This document shows, in pieces, positions 50,111 to 59,085 of a DNA stretch of 64,000 nt. Location of the stretch: assembly GCA_020523905.1 (NCBI GenBank), contig JAJAPZ010000002.1:62001-126000 (forward strand). Reading direction: 5' to 3'. The DNA comes from Candidatus Obscuribacterium magneticum. GTDB lineage: Bacteria; Elusimicrobiota; Elusimicrobia; F11. Made by a program: the position numbers and the translations under genes. The notes beneath the pieces are model-generated. The model saw only the letters and a list, made by a program, of their open reading frames with translations. It ran no database searches and was not told the DNA's origin. Every line of letters begins with the position of its first letter. Position 1 is the first letter of the stretch.

Positions 50111-52315
50111 TCATTTTCCGATGTTGGGAAGGATCGGCTTGATGGTTTCCCCCGGCTTAAAGACATCGGTGACATCGGCCGCTTCTGTGTATGGATAGAA
50201 TGGATTGTTGGTGACCCTGTTGAAGGGGGTTCCCTGGGAAGCGATGTTCGTTTTTAAATCGATGTTAAATGAGGCTTCCACCTGAGTCGCGGAACCAACG
50301 CGACGCCCGACAAATTGCATGCGCAGAATCCAGCAATGCAAATCGCGGATAACCGCAAGCGTGTGGGCGATCGGTTGAACACGCTTGAAGTGAAGCCGGT
50401 ATTCTCCCAATATTTGGTAGCTAAGATTGTAATCGAGATACCAATTACGCGTGAGATAAAATTTAATCCGGTTGTTCAGAATGACAGAGGACAAGGCTTG
50501 GGCGGTCGGCGGTCTTTTGGTATAGGAAAATCCCTGAGAAAAATAGGCTGTTTGTGACGCATCATTAATTTGAATTTCGCCGGAGGTGTTTATAGGAGAG
50601 CGGACGATTCTTCTTTGCTGCGGATCATAGACGGCATAGGTCTCACGAAAGTAAACGTTGACTTGGGGGGACGCTTGCCACTGAACATCGAGGGTAGGGG
50701 ATGTGATCCGTTCATTTTTAAATCGATAGCGTTCCGGATCGCTTCGCGGGGGATGTCGGAGATCATAGCCGGAGCTCAACGTCAGCCGCGTGCTTCGCCC
50801 GATCGATGACTGAAACGATCCTCTTAATTGGTTGGTGACAATTCCCCTGTCATCGGCTTTTGTCTCCAGGTTCATCCGGTTCTTTTCCAAGCGGGCTTGA
50901 TAGTCATACCCCAAGAGCATGTTCAGATTCCTCCCCAATTTCCTCCGATCGTCAAGACCGGCGGTATAGGTACCTTGAAAGGTGTCTTTGCTGATGTCTT
51001 TAGATATATCCCGATCCAGCCATGATTCCGAATAACCCAGGCGCGGCGTCAGGGTCCCAAGGAAAGGGACTTTATACTCCCGGCTGAGGGAAAGGCTTGA
51101 ATCGCCGGATCGAAAATAATGAAGGGATTGATCCGGATCGGTGCGCACCTCGGTCTGGATGAGATAGTTGGCCGAGAGGTTAACGTAAAAGGGGAAATAC
51201 TTAAAAATGAGAGGGCTTGTGACGAACGCCAGACGTGGCAGGGTGACTTGACTGATAAAAAAATGCGACGAAATGGTGGTATCGTAAAGGTCTTTTCTCT
51301 CAACCTGCGCGTTTAGGGAGGCCTTGGGGAATTGATAGTTGAATTCGGCCCGGGATTCCATGGGGCGCCGGTTGTTTTGAACGATGCCTTGGTTGAGAGA
51401 CCGTTGAAAATCGTTCGCATAGGTGGTGTCACTCTGGAAATCGAACCGGGCGCGAGTCGTGAGCCGTGGAGTCAATTTTTGATAGTGCCCCCACTGAATT
51501 TTGTACCGCCTCGACTGCGGATACGGGTCGGGATTGATGTCCCGAAAATAATCCCAGTAGAAGAGGCCATCCATCTTGTCATCGATAAAATAACGATGAT
51601 CGAGGCCGGCGCCATTGCCGGTCCGTTGGCGCCAGTCCCATTTAAATTTTGTGTAGGTGTGAGGAGTGATCGGATAGCCGAAAGTGGTCAATGCCATGTA
51701 GCCGTCGCGACCGGAGTGGCCGGGTTCAATGCGAAGCGAGTATTTATGGGGTACGAGGGAATGAGTGTAAATGGGGCTGTAAAGGATGGGCGTGTCATCC
51801 ATGGTAAACCGGGCGTTTCTTAGCGTCGCCCGTCGGTGGAGCCGGATTTTGGATTTTGATGACAAAATGACGTAGTGCGGGGGATCGAGATCGCAGCTGG
51901 TGAATCCCCCCCGGTTGAGGATAAGGACATTGGGAGAGATTTGAGTCATGGTGCTGGCGGCAAATCGATAGGGCGGGTTTTCGCCGTAGGCTTGGGTAAG
52001 AACCCCCGTCGAAGTGCCCCAGTTATATTGCCCCTCATTGCCAATCAGGATTTGCGACGATTGGAAAATTTCCACGTGGCCGGTGGCATGGCCTTCCTTG
52101 GACTTTGGATTAACGGAAATTTTATCGGCTTTGATGGTGGCCGTCGATGTTTCCACGACGGCGTTCCCTTCGACTACGGCAATTCCTTCTTGCGCGTCAT
52201 AATGGATTCTTTGGCCGGTGGCGGTGGAAATGTCCACAGCGAAAGCGGTTGACGAAAAACAAATAACCGAGAGAAAGGCGAGAGAAAACCACCGGCTCCT
52301 GAAACGCCTCGTCAT
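50111..52315 (-). CDS. lptD: LPS-assembly outer membrane protein LptD (OstA)
   Basis: 734 residues from the ATG at 52315, which lies in the palindromic repeat. Signal peptide FRSRWFSLAFLSVICFSSTA, then AVDISTATGQRIHYDAQEGI, an OstA-type (N-terminal) beta-taco domain (IAVVEGNAVVETSTATIKAD, KEGHATGHVEIFQSSQIL) with cysteine in GGFTSCDLDPPHYVIL. From about residue 190 a long beta-barrel of alternating aromatic strands continues to the end. LptD takes LPS from the LptABC bridge and places it in the outer leaflet. The frame also runs upstream to 52495, but that part only translates stacked repeats and has no homology. Confidence 0.83.
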   Translation of the reverse strand: MTRRFRSRWFSLAFLSVICFSSTAFAVDISTATGQRIHYDAQEGIAVVEGNAVVETSTATIKADKISVNPKSKEGHATGHVEIFQSSQILIGNEGQYNWGTSTGVLTQAYGENPPYRFAASTMTQISPNVLILNRGGFTSCDLDPPHYVILSSKSKIRLHRRATLRNARFTMDDTPILYSPIYTHSLVPHKYSLRIEPGHSGRDGYMALTTFGYPITPHTYTKFKWDWRQRTGNGAGLDHRYFIDDKMDGLFYWDYFRDINPDPYPQSRRYKIQWGHYQKLTPRLTTRARFDFQSDTTYANDFQRSLNQGIVQNNRRPMESRAEFNYQFPKASLNAQVERKDLYDTTISSHFFISQVTLPRLAFVTSPLIFKYFPFYVNLSANYLIQTEVRTDPDQSLHYFRSGDSSLSLSREYKVPFLGTLTPRLGYSESWLDRDISKDISKDTFQGTYTAGLDDRRKLGRNLNMLLGYDYQARLEKNRMNLETKADDRGIVTNQLRGSFQSSIGRSTRLTLSSGYDLRHPPRSDPERYRFKNERITSPTLDVQWQASPQVNVYFRETYAVYDPQQRRIVRSPINTSGEIQINDASQTAYFSQGFSYTKRPPTAQALSSVILNNRIKFYLTRNWYLDYNLSYQILGEYRLHFKRVQPIAHTLAVIRDLHCWILRMQFVGRRVGSATQVEASFNIDLKTNIASQGTPFNRVTNNPFYPYTEAADVTDVFKPGETIKPILPNIGK

Positions 52316-52450
52316 ACCGGCGAAAGCCGGTATCCGTCCATTCGTCATTCCCGCGAAAGCGGGAATCCAAAATTTAATGGGTCCCCGATTAAGACATTCG
52401 GGGATGACGCCTTTGGCGTCACCTGGATACCGGCTTTCGCCGGTATGACG
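52310..52450. repeat. Compound block of palindromic repeats, family A (site 5)
   Basis: Three units: 52310-52335 (CGTCATACCGGCGAAAGCCG type), 52343-52368 (CGTCATTCCCGCGAAAGCGG type) and an inverted unit 52425-52450 (ending CGCCGGTATGACG). Between them is a related diverged piece (GGGGATGACGCCTTTGGCGT, 52400-52419). It forms the 5' end of lptD and supplies its ATG. Confidence 0.9.
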
Positions 52451-52517
52451 AGGCAACGTCACCTTTCCACTTTCGTATGTATTAATCGCTGGCATCGGGT
52501 CTGTAGATAAGAAGCCA

Positions 52518-53444
52518 TTAGAGAAGGGAAGCCCCGATGAGGCCGATATGCGGTGCGTTGCGAGCGATCTGGATCCTGACGGCGTTGATGGGTGTTTTAA
52601 AAGTCCCCCGGTGAAGTGTTTTTTTCAAAGGTTCCAGGATGAGATCCCCGGCTTGTGAGACACCCCCTGTTAATATAATCAATTCGGGATTAAAGACGTA
52701 AACCAAATTTCCCAATGCCAACCCAAGGACATGCCCCACATCATTCCAAACCGAGATCGCATATCGGTCCCCATGCCTGGCCGCCTGAGATAGGAGCAAG
52801 GGGCTGATGGCTTGGGGATCCTTCTTATACACACTTTGGAGGAGACTTTGAACCCCGTTGGCCAAATCTTCTTTTACGCGCCGGATAAGATGAAAGGCCC
52901 CGGCGTAGGTTTCCAAACATCCGCGGTTGCCACAGTTGCAACGTCGTCCCCTTTCATCAATGGTCATGTGGCCAATCTCGCCGGCGCTGCCCGTTGCCCC
53001 ACGATAAAGCTGGCCATTTAAGATGAGGCCCCCCCCAATTCCCGTCCCCAAGGTGACCGCAATCATGTTCTTGACGTGTTTCCCCACTTGGGTTTTGTAC
53101 AACCCCCAGGCGGCGGCGTTGGCATCGTTATCGAGCACAACTCGAAAGCGAAAATAGCGCTGCATAAGGTTGCGTAAGGGAACATTCTTCCAGCCGAGGT
53201 TGGGTGATACACGGATGAGGCCCCGGTCAAAATCAATATCGCCGGCCACGCCAATCCCCAGGCTTTTTACATTTTTCCCATTGATGATTTCACGGCAAAC
53301 ACCAGCGAGCTTCCTGGTAAATGTGTGGGGCGTTGGGAAGCCTTCGGTGGAAAGGGAGGATGAAACGACAATTCTGTTCTTGTTATCGACCAAGCCCACC
53401 TTGGCCGATGTTCCCCCGAAATCGATTCCCACGCGATAGGTCAT
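52518..53444 (-). CDS. ROK-family sugar kinase (glucokinase-like)
   Basis: 308 residues. ATP motif VGIDFGGTSAKVGLVDN at the start; substrate region VVLDNDANAAAWGLYKTQVG (about residue 100); TLGTGIGGGLILNGQLYRGA (about 130); EIGHMTIDERGRRCNCGNRG followed by CLE (about 155), the zinc-binding CxCGxxGCxE motif; NLVYVFNPELIILTGGVSQA (about 245). Phosphorylates glucose or N-acetylhexosamine to supply hexose-6-phosphate. It follows folC at six bases, so it is read as part of the large leftward operon. Glucose, mannose and GlcNAc kinases cannot be told apart here. Confidence 0.86.
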   Translation of the reverse strand: MTYRVGIDFGGTSAKVGLVDNKNRIVVSSSLSTEGFPTPHTFTRKLAGVCREIINGKNVKSLGIGVAGDIDFDRGLIRVSPNLGWKNVPLRNLMQRYFRFRVVLDNDANAAAWGLYKTQVGKHVKNMIAVTLGTGIGGGLILNGQLYRGATGSAGEIGHMTIDERGRRCNCGNRGCLETYAGAFHLIRRVKEDLANGVQSLLQSVYKKDPQAISPLLLSQAARHGDRYAISVWNDVGHVLGLALGNLVYVFNPELIILTGGVSQAGDLILEPLKKTLHRGTFKTPINAVRIQIARNAPHIGLIGASLL

Positions 53445-53450
53445 TTGACT

Positions 53451-54659
53451 TTATCTCCCGCCCAGTATTTTCCGAACGGCTCCAATCAAAAAAAGCGATC
53501 CCGTCACCAAAATGGGATGCCTGTCTTTTATTGTAGTAATTCTTTTCCAGCCTTCCCTCAGTGTCTTTGCGCTTTCTGCGCGCCCCTTCCAATGGGGCAG
53601 CCGAAGAATTTCCGCAGGCAACGCCGAACGGTCGGATGGCACGGGGACGATCACAGCCCGGTGGACAAAAGGCATTACTGTTTTCACCATAAGGGGGTAA
53701 TTTTTATCCTTCAAAACGCCGAACAACAAATTAACCTTTTTTACGGCCTCTTCTTGGAGGGTTTTCGTCAGCACGGCGATTCCGGCGGGGTTGTGCGCTC
53801 CATCGAGGATGATGTTTCTCTTGATGCGTTCAAAGCGACCCGGCCAAAATGTATGGGCCAATCCTTTTTTAATGGCTCCATCCCCGATTGGAAAACACTT
53901 CTCATTCAGTATTTTTAAGCCGCCTAAAACGAGGCAGGCATTGTTTTTTTGAAATCCCCCTTTAAGCGACAATTTGTAGGGGAATTGCCTTCTAACATTT
54001 TGAGGGATAGCGTATAGGGGGGCCTTCCTTTTCCGGGCCACCTTTTTGATGACATTGAAGGCGTCTTTATGAGCGCCTGTCACCACCGGAATGTGCGGCT
54101 TAATGATCCCGGCTTTTTCAAAGGCGATCTCTTTGATGGTGTACCCCAGCCATTGAGTGTGGTCCAAATCAATGTTGGTAATGATCGACACGAGAACCCT
54201 TTTCATGATGTTCGTGGCATCCAGGCGGCCTCCGAGGCCGACTTCGACAACGGCGACATCCACCTTTTTCTTTTCAAACCAGAGAAACGCCAGAGCGGTC
54301 AAGAATTCAAATTGAGTCAGTTGGCTTGATTTCAAGGGGGGGCGCGCCAGGATATTTCTCAGCTTCCGTGTAAGAAGAGATAATTCGCGGTTCGAAATGG
54401 ATTGACCGTTTATCTGGAACCGTTCATGGAGCCGCACCAGATGTGGAGAAGTGTAGAGGCCCACCCGTAAACCGGTTTCCTTTAGCACGGCGGCCATCAT
54501 GGCGGCAACCGACCCTTTCCCGTTTGTGCCGGCAATGTGGATGGAAGGGAATTGGTCCTGGGGATTCTTGAGGGTGTTCATGACCCGGCGCATACGGCCC
54601 AGGCCGAGGATCATGACGGAAGGACCCAGGGAATTGATAAAGGAGACGGCGGAAGAGAT
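53451..54659 (-). CDS. folC: Folylpolyglutamate synthase / dihydrofolate synthase
   Basis: About 402 residues. IHIAGTNGKGSVAAMMAAVL (ATP loop), GLRVGLYTSPHLVRLHERFQ, VDVAVVEVGLGGRLDATNIM, LVSIITNIDLDHTQWLGY and ILDGAHNPAGIAVLTKTL are classic FolC blocks. It adds glutamate to folates, making the working coenzymes. The frame starts without ATG, GTG or TTG: homology needs it to begin about ISSAVSFINSLGP. The AUC codon at 54659 has AGAGGA about nine bases before it, so a rare ATC start is likely; the first in-frame ATG at 54614 would cut into the conserved N-terminus. The apparent extension to 55061 is the other strand-frame of accD and is not real. Confidence 0.88.
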   Translation of the reverse strand: MSSAVSFINSLGPSVMILGLGRMRRVMNTLKNPQDQFPSIHIAGTNGKGSVAAMMAAVLKETGLRVGLYTSPHLVRLHERFQINGQSISNRELSLLTRKLRNILARPPLKSSQLTQFEFLTALAFLWFEKKKVDVAVVEVGLGGRLDATNIMKRVLVSIITNIDLDHTQWLGYTIKEIAFEKAGIIKPHIPVVTGAHKDAFNVIKKVARKRKAPLYAIPQNVRRQFPYKLSLKGGFQKNNACLVLGGLKILNEKCFPIGDGAIKKGLAHTFWPGRFERIKRNIILDGAHNPAGIAVLTKTLQEEAVKKVNLLFGVLKDKNYPLMVKTVMPFVHRAVIVPVPSDRSALPAEILRLPHWKGRAESAKTLREGWKRITTIKDRHPILVTGSLFLIGAVRKILGGR

Positions 54660-54661
54660 GT

Positions 54662-55516
54662 TTACTTCCTCTTGGCGGGTTCTTTTTCCCAAAATCGCAG
54701 CGTTTTGCGGAGCTCTTTTTTTAATTCGCTCCTCGGAATGATTCGGTCCAGCATGCCGTGTTTCAAGAGAAACTCGGAGCGCTGGAAACCCTCGGGAAGG
54801 GTTTGACGAATGGTTTGTTCGATGACGCGGGGCCCGGCAAAACCGATAAGAGCCCCGGGCTCGGCGTAATTGACATCGCCCAGCATGGCGAAGCTCGCGG
54901 TCACACCTCCCGTTGTCGGATCCGCCAAGACGGAAATATAAGGGATGGGGATTCCCCGAAGTTTCCCCAGGGCGGCTGAGATCTTGGCCATTTGCATGAG
55001 AGAGAGGATGCCTTCCTGCATCCGGGCCCCGCCGGAGGTGGAGACAACGATGAGAGGCCATTCTTTCTCAAGGGCGAGTTCGCAGGCTCGCGTGATTTTC
55101 TCACCCACGACGCTCCCCATGCTGCCCCCCATGAAGTTGAAATCCATGACGCCCAAGACCACATCAAGCCCATCCAATGTGCCGGTTCCAATCCAGACCG
55201 CCTCGTTGAGCTTGGATTTTTCCTTGCCGGAAGCAAGTTTCTCCTTGTAGATTTTCCCGTCCAAAAACTCAAGGGGATCGGCGGATTCCATGTCGGAGTC
55301 CAGCTCTTTTTCTGATCCTGCGTCGAGAAGCATGGCCACCCGTTCGGAGGCGGCCAAGGGAAAGCAATAGCCGCACTTGGGGCAGACCTTAAATTTTTCC
55401 TGGAGTTCCTTGTTGTAGACGATTTGGTCGCACTTGGTGCATTTTGTCCACAACCCTTCCGGGACGCCCTTCTTCTCGTCTTTGGATTCCTGTCCTTTAG
55501 TTTCTTCCGGTGCCAT
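54662..55516 (-). CDS. accD: Acetyl-CoA carboxylase carboxyltransferase subunit beta
   Basis: 284 residues. N-terminal zinc ribbon: KCTKCDQIVYNKELQEK and KVCPKCGYCFPL (four cysteines). Carboxyltransferase core: GKEKSKLNEAVWIGTGTLDG, VVLGVMDFNFMGGSMGSVVG, VSTSGGARMQEGILSLMQMA (oxyanion and CoA region, about residue 145), VLADPTTGGVTASFAMLGDV and GALIGFAGPRVIEQTIRQ (about 200). Transfers the carboxyl group from biotin to acetyl-CoA for fatty acid synthesis. It overlaps trpA by 20 bases and is followed by folC, an order known in several proteobacterial groups. Confidence 0.94.
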   Translation of the reverse strand: MAPEETKGQESKDEKKGVPEGLWTKCTKCDQIVYNKELQEKFKVCPKCGYCFPLAASERVAMLLDAGSEKELDSDMESADPLEFLDGKIYKEKLASGKEKSKLNEAVWIGTGTLDGLDVVLGVMDFNFMGGSMGSVVGEKITRACELALEKEWPLIVVSTSGGARMQEGILSLMQMAKISAALGKLRGIPIPYISVLADPTTGGVTASFAMLGDVNYAEPGALIGFAGPRVIEQTIRQTLPEGFQRSEFLLKHGMLDRIIPRSELKKELRKTLRFWEKEPAKRK

Positions 55517-56306
55517 AGCGGCACTCCTTTGATAAGGCTGTCACGAATCTCTTGAGTTTTTGAATCCGGTTGGCGGGTTTATTCTTCCGGATCAGGTCAA
55601 TCAGGGCGGACCCAACGATGAATCCGTCGACCTGGTTTTTAAGGTGCCTGATCTGTTCAGGCCCGGAGATGCCAAATCCCACACAAACCGGGACGGGACT
55701 AACGAGTCGGAGCTGATTCAACCATCTTTTTGTCTCGGTTGGCAATTGGCGTCGGGCCCCCGTCACGCCGGTGACGGAAACCGCGTAAAGAAACCCCCCC
55801 GTCTTACGGGCGATCCATTTTTGGCGTTTCATGGGGGTCGTCGGCGCAACCAGATAGATGTTATGAAGGCCTTCTTTTTTTAATAGTGATTGCAACTCGA
55901 CGCTTTCTTCGGGTATTGCGTCTGGGACAATAAGACCACTGACGCCGGCTTCCTTAGCCTTTTTGGTGAAAGAAGCAAGTCCGCCTCTGTAGATAGGATT
56001 CAGGTAACTCATGAAAACAATGGGGATGGGAAAGCGTCTTTTGATGGATTTAACCCAAACCAGGACCTTTTGGAGGGTTGTGCCCCGTTTTAAGGATTGG
56101 TAGGAGGCAAACTGGATGGTCGGACCATCCGCGACGGGATCCGAAAAGGGAATGCCCAGTTCCAGCAAATCGATTCCCCCTTGGACCAGTGCCTCAATAT
56201 GCCGGGTCTGCTCCGCAAAGGACGGATAGCCGGCCGAAAGATAGGCGATAAGGGCCTTTTTCTTTCCCCTCAACCGTTGAAAAAGGAAGTCAATATCGTT
56301 CTTCAT
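55497..56306 (-). CDS. trpA: Tryptophan synthase alpha chain
   Basis: 269 residues. ALIAYLSAGYPSFAEQTRHI; catalytic Glu and Asp in LLELGIPFSDPVADGPTIQF (about residues 48-60); FMSYLNPIYRGGLASFTKK; GLIVPDAIPEESVELQS; YLVAPTTPMKRQKWIA; GVTGARRQLPTETKRWLNQ; VCVGFGISGPEQIRHLKNQ; GFIVGSALIDLI. Cleaves indole-3-glycerol phosphate to indole, passed through a tunnel to the beta chain. It lies 89 bases downstream of trpB, with a repeat in between, instead of the usual tight overlap. Confidence 0.95.
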   Translation of the reverse strand: MKNDIDFLFQRLRGKKKALIAYLSAGYPSFAEQTRHIEALVQGGIDLLELGIPFSDPVADGPTIQFASYQSLKRGTTLQKVLVWVKSIKRRFPIPIVFMSYLNPIYRGGLASFTKKAKEAGVSGLIVPDAIPEESVELQSLLKKEGLHNIYLVAPTTPMKRQKWIARKTGGFLYAVSVTGVTGARRQLPTETKRWLNQLRLVSPVPVCVGFGISGPEQIRHLKNQVDGFIVGSALIDLIRKNKPANRIQKLKRFVTALSKECRYGTGRN

Positions 56307-56317
56307 GAAGTCCTTTT

Positions 56318-56414
56318 GTCATTGCGAGCGAAGCGAAGCAATCCGTTTGCTAGATAAAAGTCTTCGGTGGACATTTTTCTGAACGACGGATCGCTTCACT
56401 TCGCTCGCGATGAC
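56318..56414. repeat. Paired palindromic repeat, family B (GTCATTGCGAGCGAAGCGAA type)
   Basis: GTCATTGCGAGCGAAGCGAA (56318-56337) and an inverse arm CTTCACTTCGCTCGCGATGAC ending at 56414, about 50 bases apart. It fills the trpB-trpA gap and encodes the last three codons and the stop of trpB. Different in sequence from family A but similar in size and position. Confidence 0.9.
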
Positions 56415-57613
56415 AAATTGATCAGGCGTTCGACTTCTGTGACGTCCTTGTCACCCCGGCCGGAGAGTCCGACAACGACGACATCCGAAGTGTTAAATTT
56501 CCTCGCATATCGGATGAGATAACCGATGGCGTGGGCCGATTCCAGTGCGGGGATAATGCCTTCCGTTTCCGACAGAAGTTTAAATCCATTCAAGGCGTCT
56601 TTATCCGTAACGGCGGCGTATTCTGCCCTCCCGGACCATTTGTAGAAAGAATGTTCGGGCCCGACGGCGGGGTAGTCGAGGCCCGCGGAAATCGAATGGG
56701 TTCCCTTGATTTGCCCGTTGGCATCTTGCAAAACGAATGTTTTGGCCCCATGTAGGACGCCCGTTTCGCCCCCAACAATGGAGGCGGCATGTTCACCGCT
56801 TGAAATCCCTTTTCCTCCCGCTTCCACCCCGATGAACCGGACCTTTTTGTCGTAGTAAAACGGGGCAAACAGACCCATCGCATTGGATCCTCCCCCCACA
56901 CACGCCACAAGGGCCCTGGGATTGGCCCCGGTCAATGAGCGGATCTGCTTTTTGACCTCTTGCCCGATGACCGTTTGAAACCACCGCACCATTTTTGGAT
57001 AGGGGTGAGGGCCGACAACCGAACCGATGCAGTAGTAAGTCGTCCTGACATTCGTCACCCAGTCCCGGAACGCCTCGTTGATGGCGTCCTTCAACGTTCG
57101 GCTTCCTGAGGCAACGGGGATTACCTTTGACCCGAGCAGTTTCATTCGGAATACGTTTAGCGCTTGGCGGCGAATGTCTTCTGTGCCCATGTAAACGACG
57201 CATTCCATTCCCAGCAAGGCTGCCGCCGAAGCGGTGGCGACGCCGTGTTGCCCGGCCCCCGTTTCAGCGATGATCCGTTTCTTCCCAAGATGCTGGGCTA
57301 ACAGGCACTGACCAAGGGTGTTATTGATCTTGTGGGAGCCCGTATGTGCCAGATCTTCACGTTTAAGGAAAATGCGGGGCCCCTTTAACGCTTTTGAAAG
57401 ACGACGGGCTTCATAGAGGGGCGTCGGACGCCCCGCGTAAGTTTTAAGGAGGTCATTCAGCTTCTTTATAAATGATTTGGACCGAACGGCGGCCTCGAAT
57501 CCCTTTCCAATTTCGTCCAAAGGAGCCAGGAGCGTTTCAGGGACAAAGCGGCCGCCAAAGGGCCCGTAATAGCCTTTTTTGTTCGGGAGCTGACTTTTTT
57601 TCCAGAGAATCAT
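56396..57613 (-). CDS. trpB: Tryptophan synthase beta chain
   Basis: 405 residues. [21 protein letters not shown] start; [23 protein letters not shown] lysine in [18 protein letters not shown] (about residue 92); [33 protein letters not shown] (PLP phosphate site); [36 protein letters not shown]. Joins indole and serine to make tryptophan. Its start overlaps the trpF stop (ATGA). The final residues and the stop codon come from the family B repeat. Confidence 0.95.
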   Translation of the reverse strand: MILWKKSQLPNKKGYYGPFGGRFVPETLLAPLDEIGKGFEAAVRSKSFIKKLNDLLKTYAGRPTPLYEARRLSKALKGPRIFLKREDLAHTGSHKINNTLGQCLLAQHLGKKRIIAETGAGQHGVATASAAALLGMECVVYMGTEDIRRQALNVFRMKLLGSKVIPVASGSRTLKDAINEAFRDWVTNVRTTYYCIGSVVGPHPYPKMVRWFQTVIGQEVKKQIRSLTGANPRALVACVGGGSNAMGLFAPFYYDKKVRFIGVEAGGKGISSGEHAASIVGGETGVLHGAKTFVLQDANGQIKGTHSISAGLDYPAVGPEHSFYKWSGRAEYAAVTDKDALNGFKLLSETEGIIPALESAHAIGYLIRYARKFNTSDVVVVGLSGRGDKDVTEVERLINLSSRAK

Positions 57614-58257
57614 CGGATTCGTTTTGCGTTATTGATGAAGTCCTGTAATTTCTGAGGATCTTTTCTTTTGGGGGACTTTTCAACGCCGGAAGCGACATCG
57701 ACGGCAAAAGGAGCAACCTTTTTAACGGCCTCTTTCACATTCTCCGGCGTCAGACCGCCCGCCAAAAAGACGGGTTTCCCCATCTCCTTCACCTTCACGG
57801 CCAGGTCCCAGTTGAATCGAACTCCGGTTCCGCCGGGGGTGTCATCCACTTTGGAATCCAGTAGAAAATAATCGACAACCTCCGCAAAGAAAGGAATGTT
57901 ATTCAAGGTTGATTCATCGGATATATGAAAGGCTTTAATGATAAAAACGCTCCGACCCTGACCTTCCAACGCGACCCGCACGGATTGAATAAACTCGGGA
58001 CTTTCATCCCCGTGCAGCTGGATCCCTTTCAAGTTGAGTTTGTCCACCGTTTTCACAATCTCGTCTTTATCGGCGTTGACAAATATCCCTACCGCGGTGG
58101 TGAAGGAAGGCAGCTGAGGGACCCAGGCGACGGCGTTCGAAAGAGAAATGTGCCGTGGACTATCTTTATAAAAATTGAGGCCGATAAAATCAGCGCCGTA
58201 ATTAATGGCCCACGTGGCGTCTTCTTTGTTCGTGATGCCGCAGATTTTAACTTTCAT
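57610..58257 (-). CDS. trpF: Phosphoribosylanthranilate isomerase
   Basis: 215 residues. [20 protein letters not shown] (catalytic Cys at residue 5), [56 protein letters not shown] (Asp/Lys site and phosphate loop), [18 protein letters not shown] and [18 protein letters not shown]. Amadori rearrangement of phosphoribosylanthranilate in tryptophan synthesis. Follows trpC at 12 bases. Confidence 0.94.
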   Translation of the reverse strand: MKVKICGITNKEDATWAINYGADFIGLNFYKDSPRHISLSNAVAWVPQLPSFTTAVGIFVNADKDEIVKTVDKLNLKGIQLHGDESPEFIQSVRVALEGQGRSVFIIKAFHISDESTLNNIPFFAEVVDYFLLDSKVDDTPGGTGVRFNWDLAVKVKEMGKPVFLAGGLTPENVKEAVKKVAPFAVDVASGVEKSPKRKDPQKLQDFINNAKRIR

Positions 58258-58269
58258 GACGTTCTCCCC

Positions 58270-59085
58270 TTACTCCTGGCCTGCCGCGACGAGCTCGTGA
58301 ACGGCTTTTTCTTTGTCTTCATTTTTCATCAAAGATTCTCCCACTAATACAGCGGAAACGCGGAAGGGTTTCAGTTTTTTTACATCTTCCGCCGTTTGGA
58401 TTCCGCTTTCCGCCACAATCACCCGGTCCCGAGGAACCAGGCGGGACATGTAATATACATTTCCCGGGACCATTTCCAGTGTTCTTAAATTTCTGGCATT
58501 GATACCGATGAAACGGACGCCGGAATTGATCACCGCCGGCAAAAAGCCGGACGAATAAACTTCCACCAGAGGTTCCAGGCCATAGGTTTGAGCGCAACTG
58601 GCGAGCTCTAATATCAAGCTCGGGCTGAGCATGTCTGCTATCAACAGCACCGCATCCGCTCCAAAAGCGCGGGCTTCGGCCAGTTGGTAGGTGTCAAAGA
58701 TGAAATCCTTCCGGAGGATCGGTAACGTGGATGCGCTTCGAACCTGAGCGATATGCTCAAGACGCCCTCCGAAATGATCTTCCTCTGTTAAAACAGAAAG
58801 AGCGCTCGCCCCCCCGCGTTCATAGGCGTGGGCGATTTCCGTGACATTATAAGGCTCGAGTAACAGACCGGCCGACGGGCTCTTCATTTTCAACTCGGCG
58901 ATGACGGTTATCCGCGGGGGCTTGTGGATCGCCGCCGCGAAATTAAGAGTCGGGGGGCTCCTCTTGATCTTTTCTTCCAGTTCTGAAAGAGGGGCTTTTT
59001 CCTTCGCTTCTTTCAGCCGTTCCTTCTTCTTGGTGAGGATTTTTTCCAGGACGTCCACGGGGTCACCCAAGCATGTGGGAGACAT
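58270..59085 (-). CDS. trpC: Indole-3-glycerol phosphate synthase
   Basis: 271 residues. LNFAAAIHKPPRITVIAELK with the catalytic lysine in AELKMKSPS (about residue 65), IAHAYERGGASALSVLTEED, LPILRKDFIFDTYQLAEARA (second lysine, about 125), AVLLIADMLSPSLILELA, VYSSGFLPAVINSGVRFIGI, NARNLRTLEMV and VIVAESGIQTAEDVKKL. Closes the indole ring in tryptophan synthesis. The ATG at 59085 overlaps trpD by 23 bases and has GGAG about nine bases before it. A GTG at 59058, five codons before the helix starting LEKILTKKK, is the other possible start. Confidence 0.92.
   Translation of the reverse strand: MSPTCLGDPVDVLEKILTKKKERLKEAKEKAPLSELEEKIKRSPPTLNFAAAIHKPPRITVIAELKMKSPSAGLLLEPYNVTEIAHAYERGGASALSVLTEEDHFGGRLEHIAQVRSASTLPILRKDFIFDTYQLAEARAFGADAVLLIADMLSPSLILELASCAQTYGLEPLVEVYSSGFLPAVINSGVRFIGINARNLRTLEMVPGNVYYMSRLVPRDRVIVAESGIQTAEDVKKLKPFRVSAVLVGESLMKNEDKEKAVHELVAAGQE

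Noticed and set aside
52316-52495. Upstream extension of the lptD frame by 60 codons
   Set aside because: The residues are the translated palindromic repeats; the signal peptide begins after 52315.
54662-55061. Upstream extension of the folC frame by 134 codons
   Set aside because: It only reads accD in another frame; accD is certain from its zinc ribbon and carboxyltransferase motifs.
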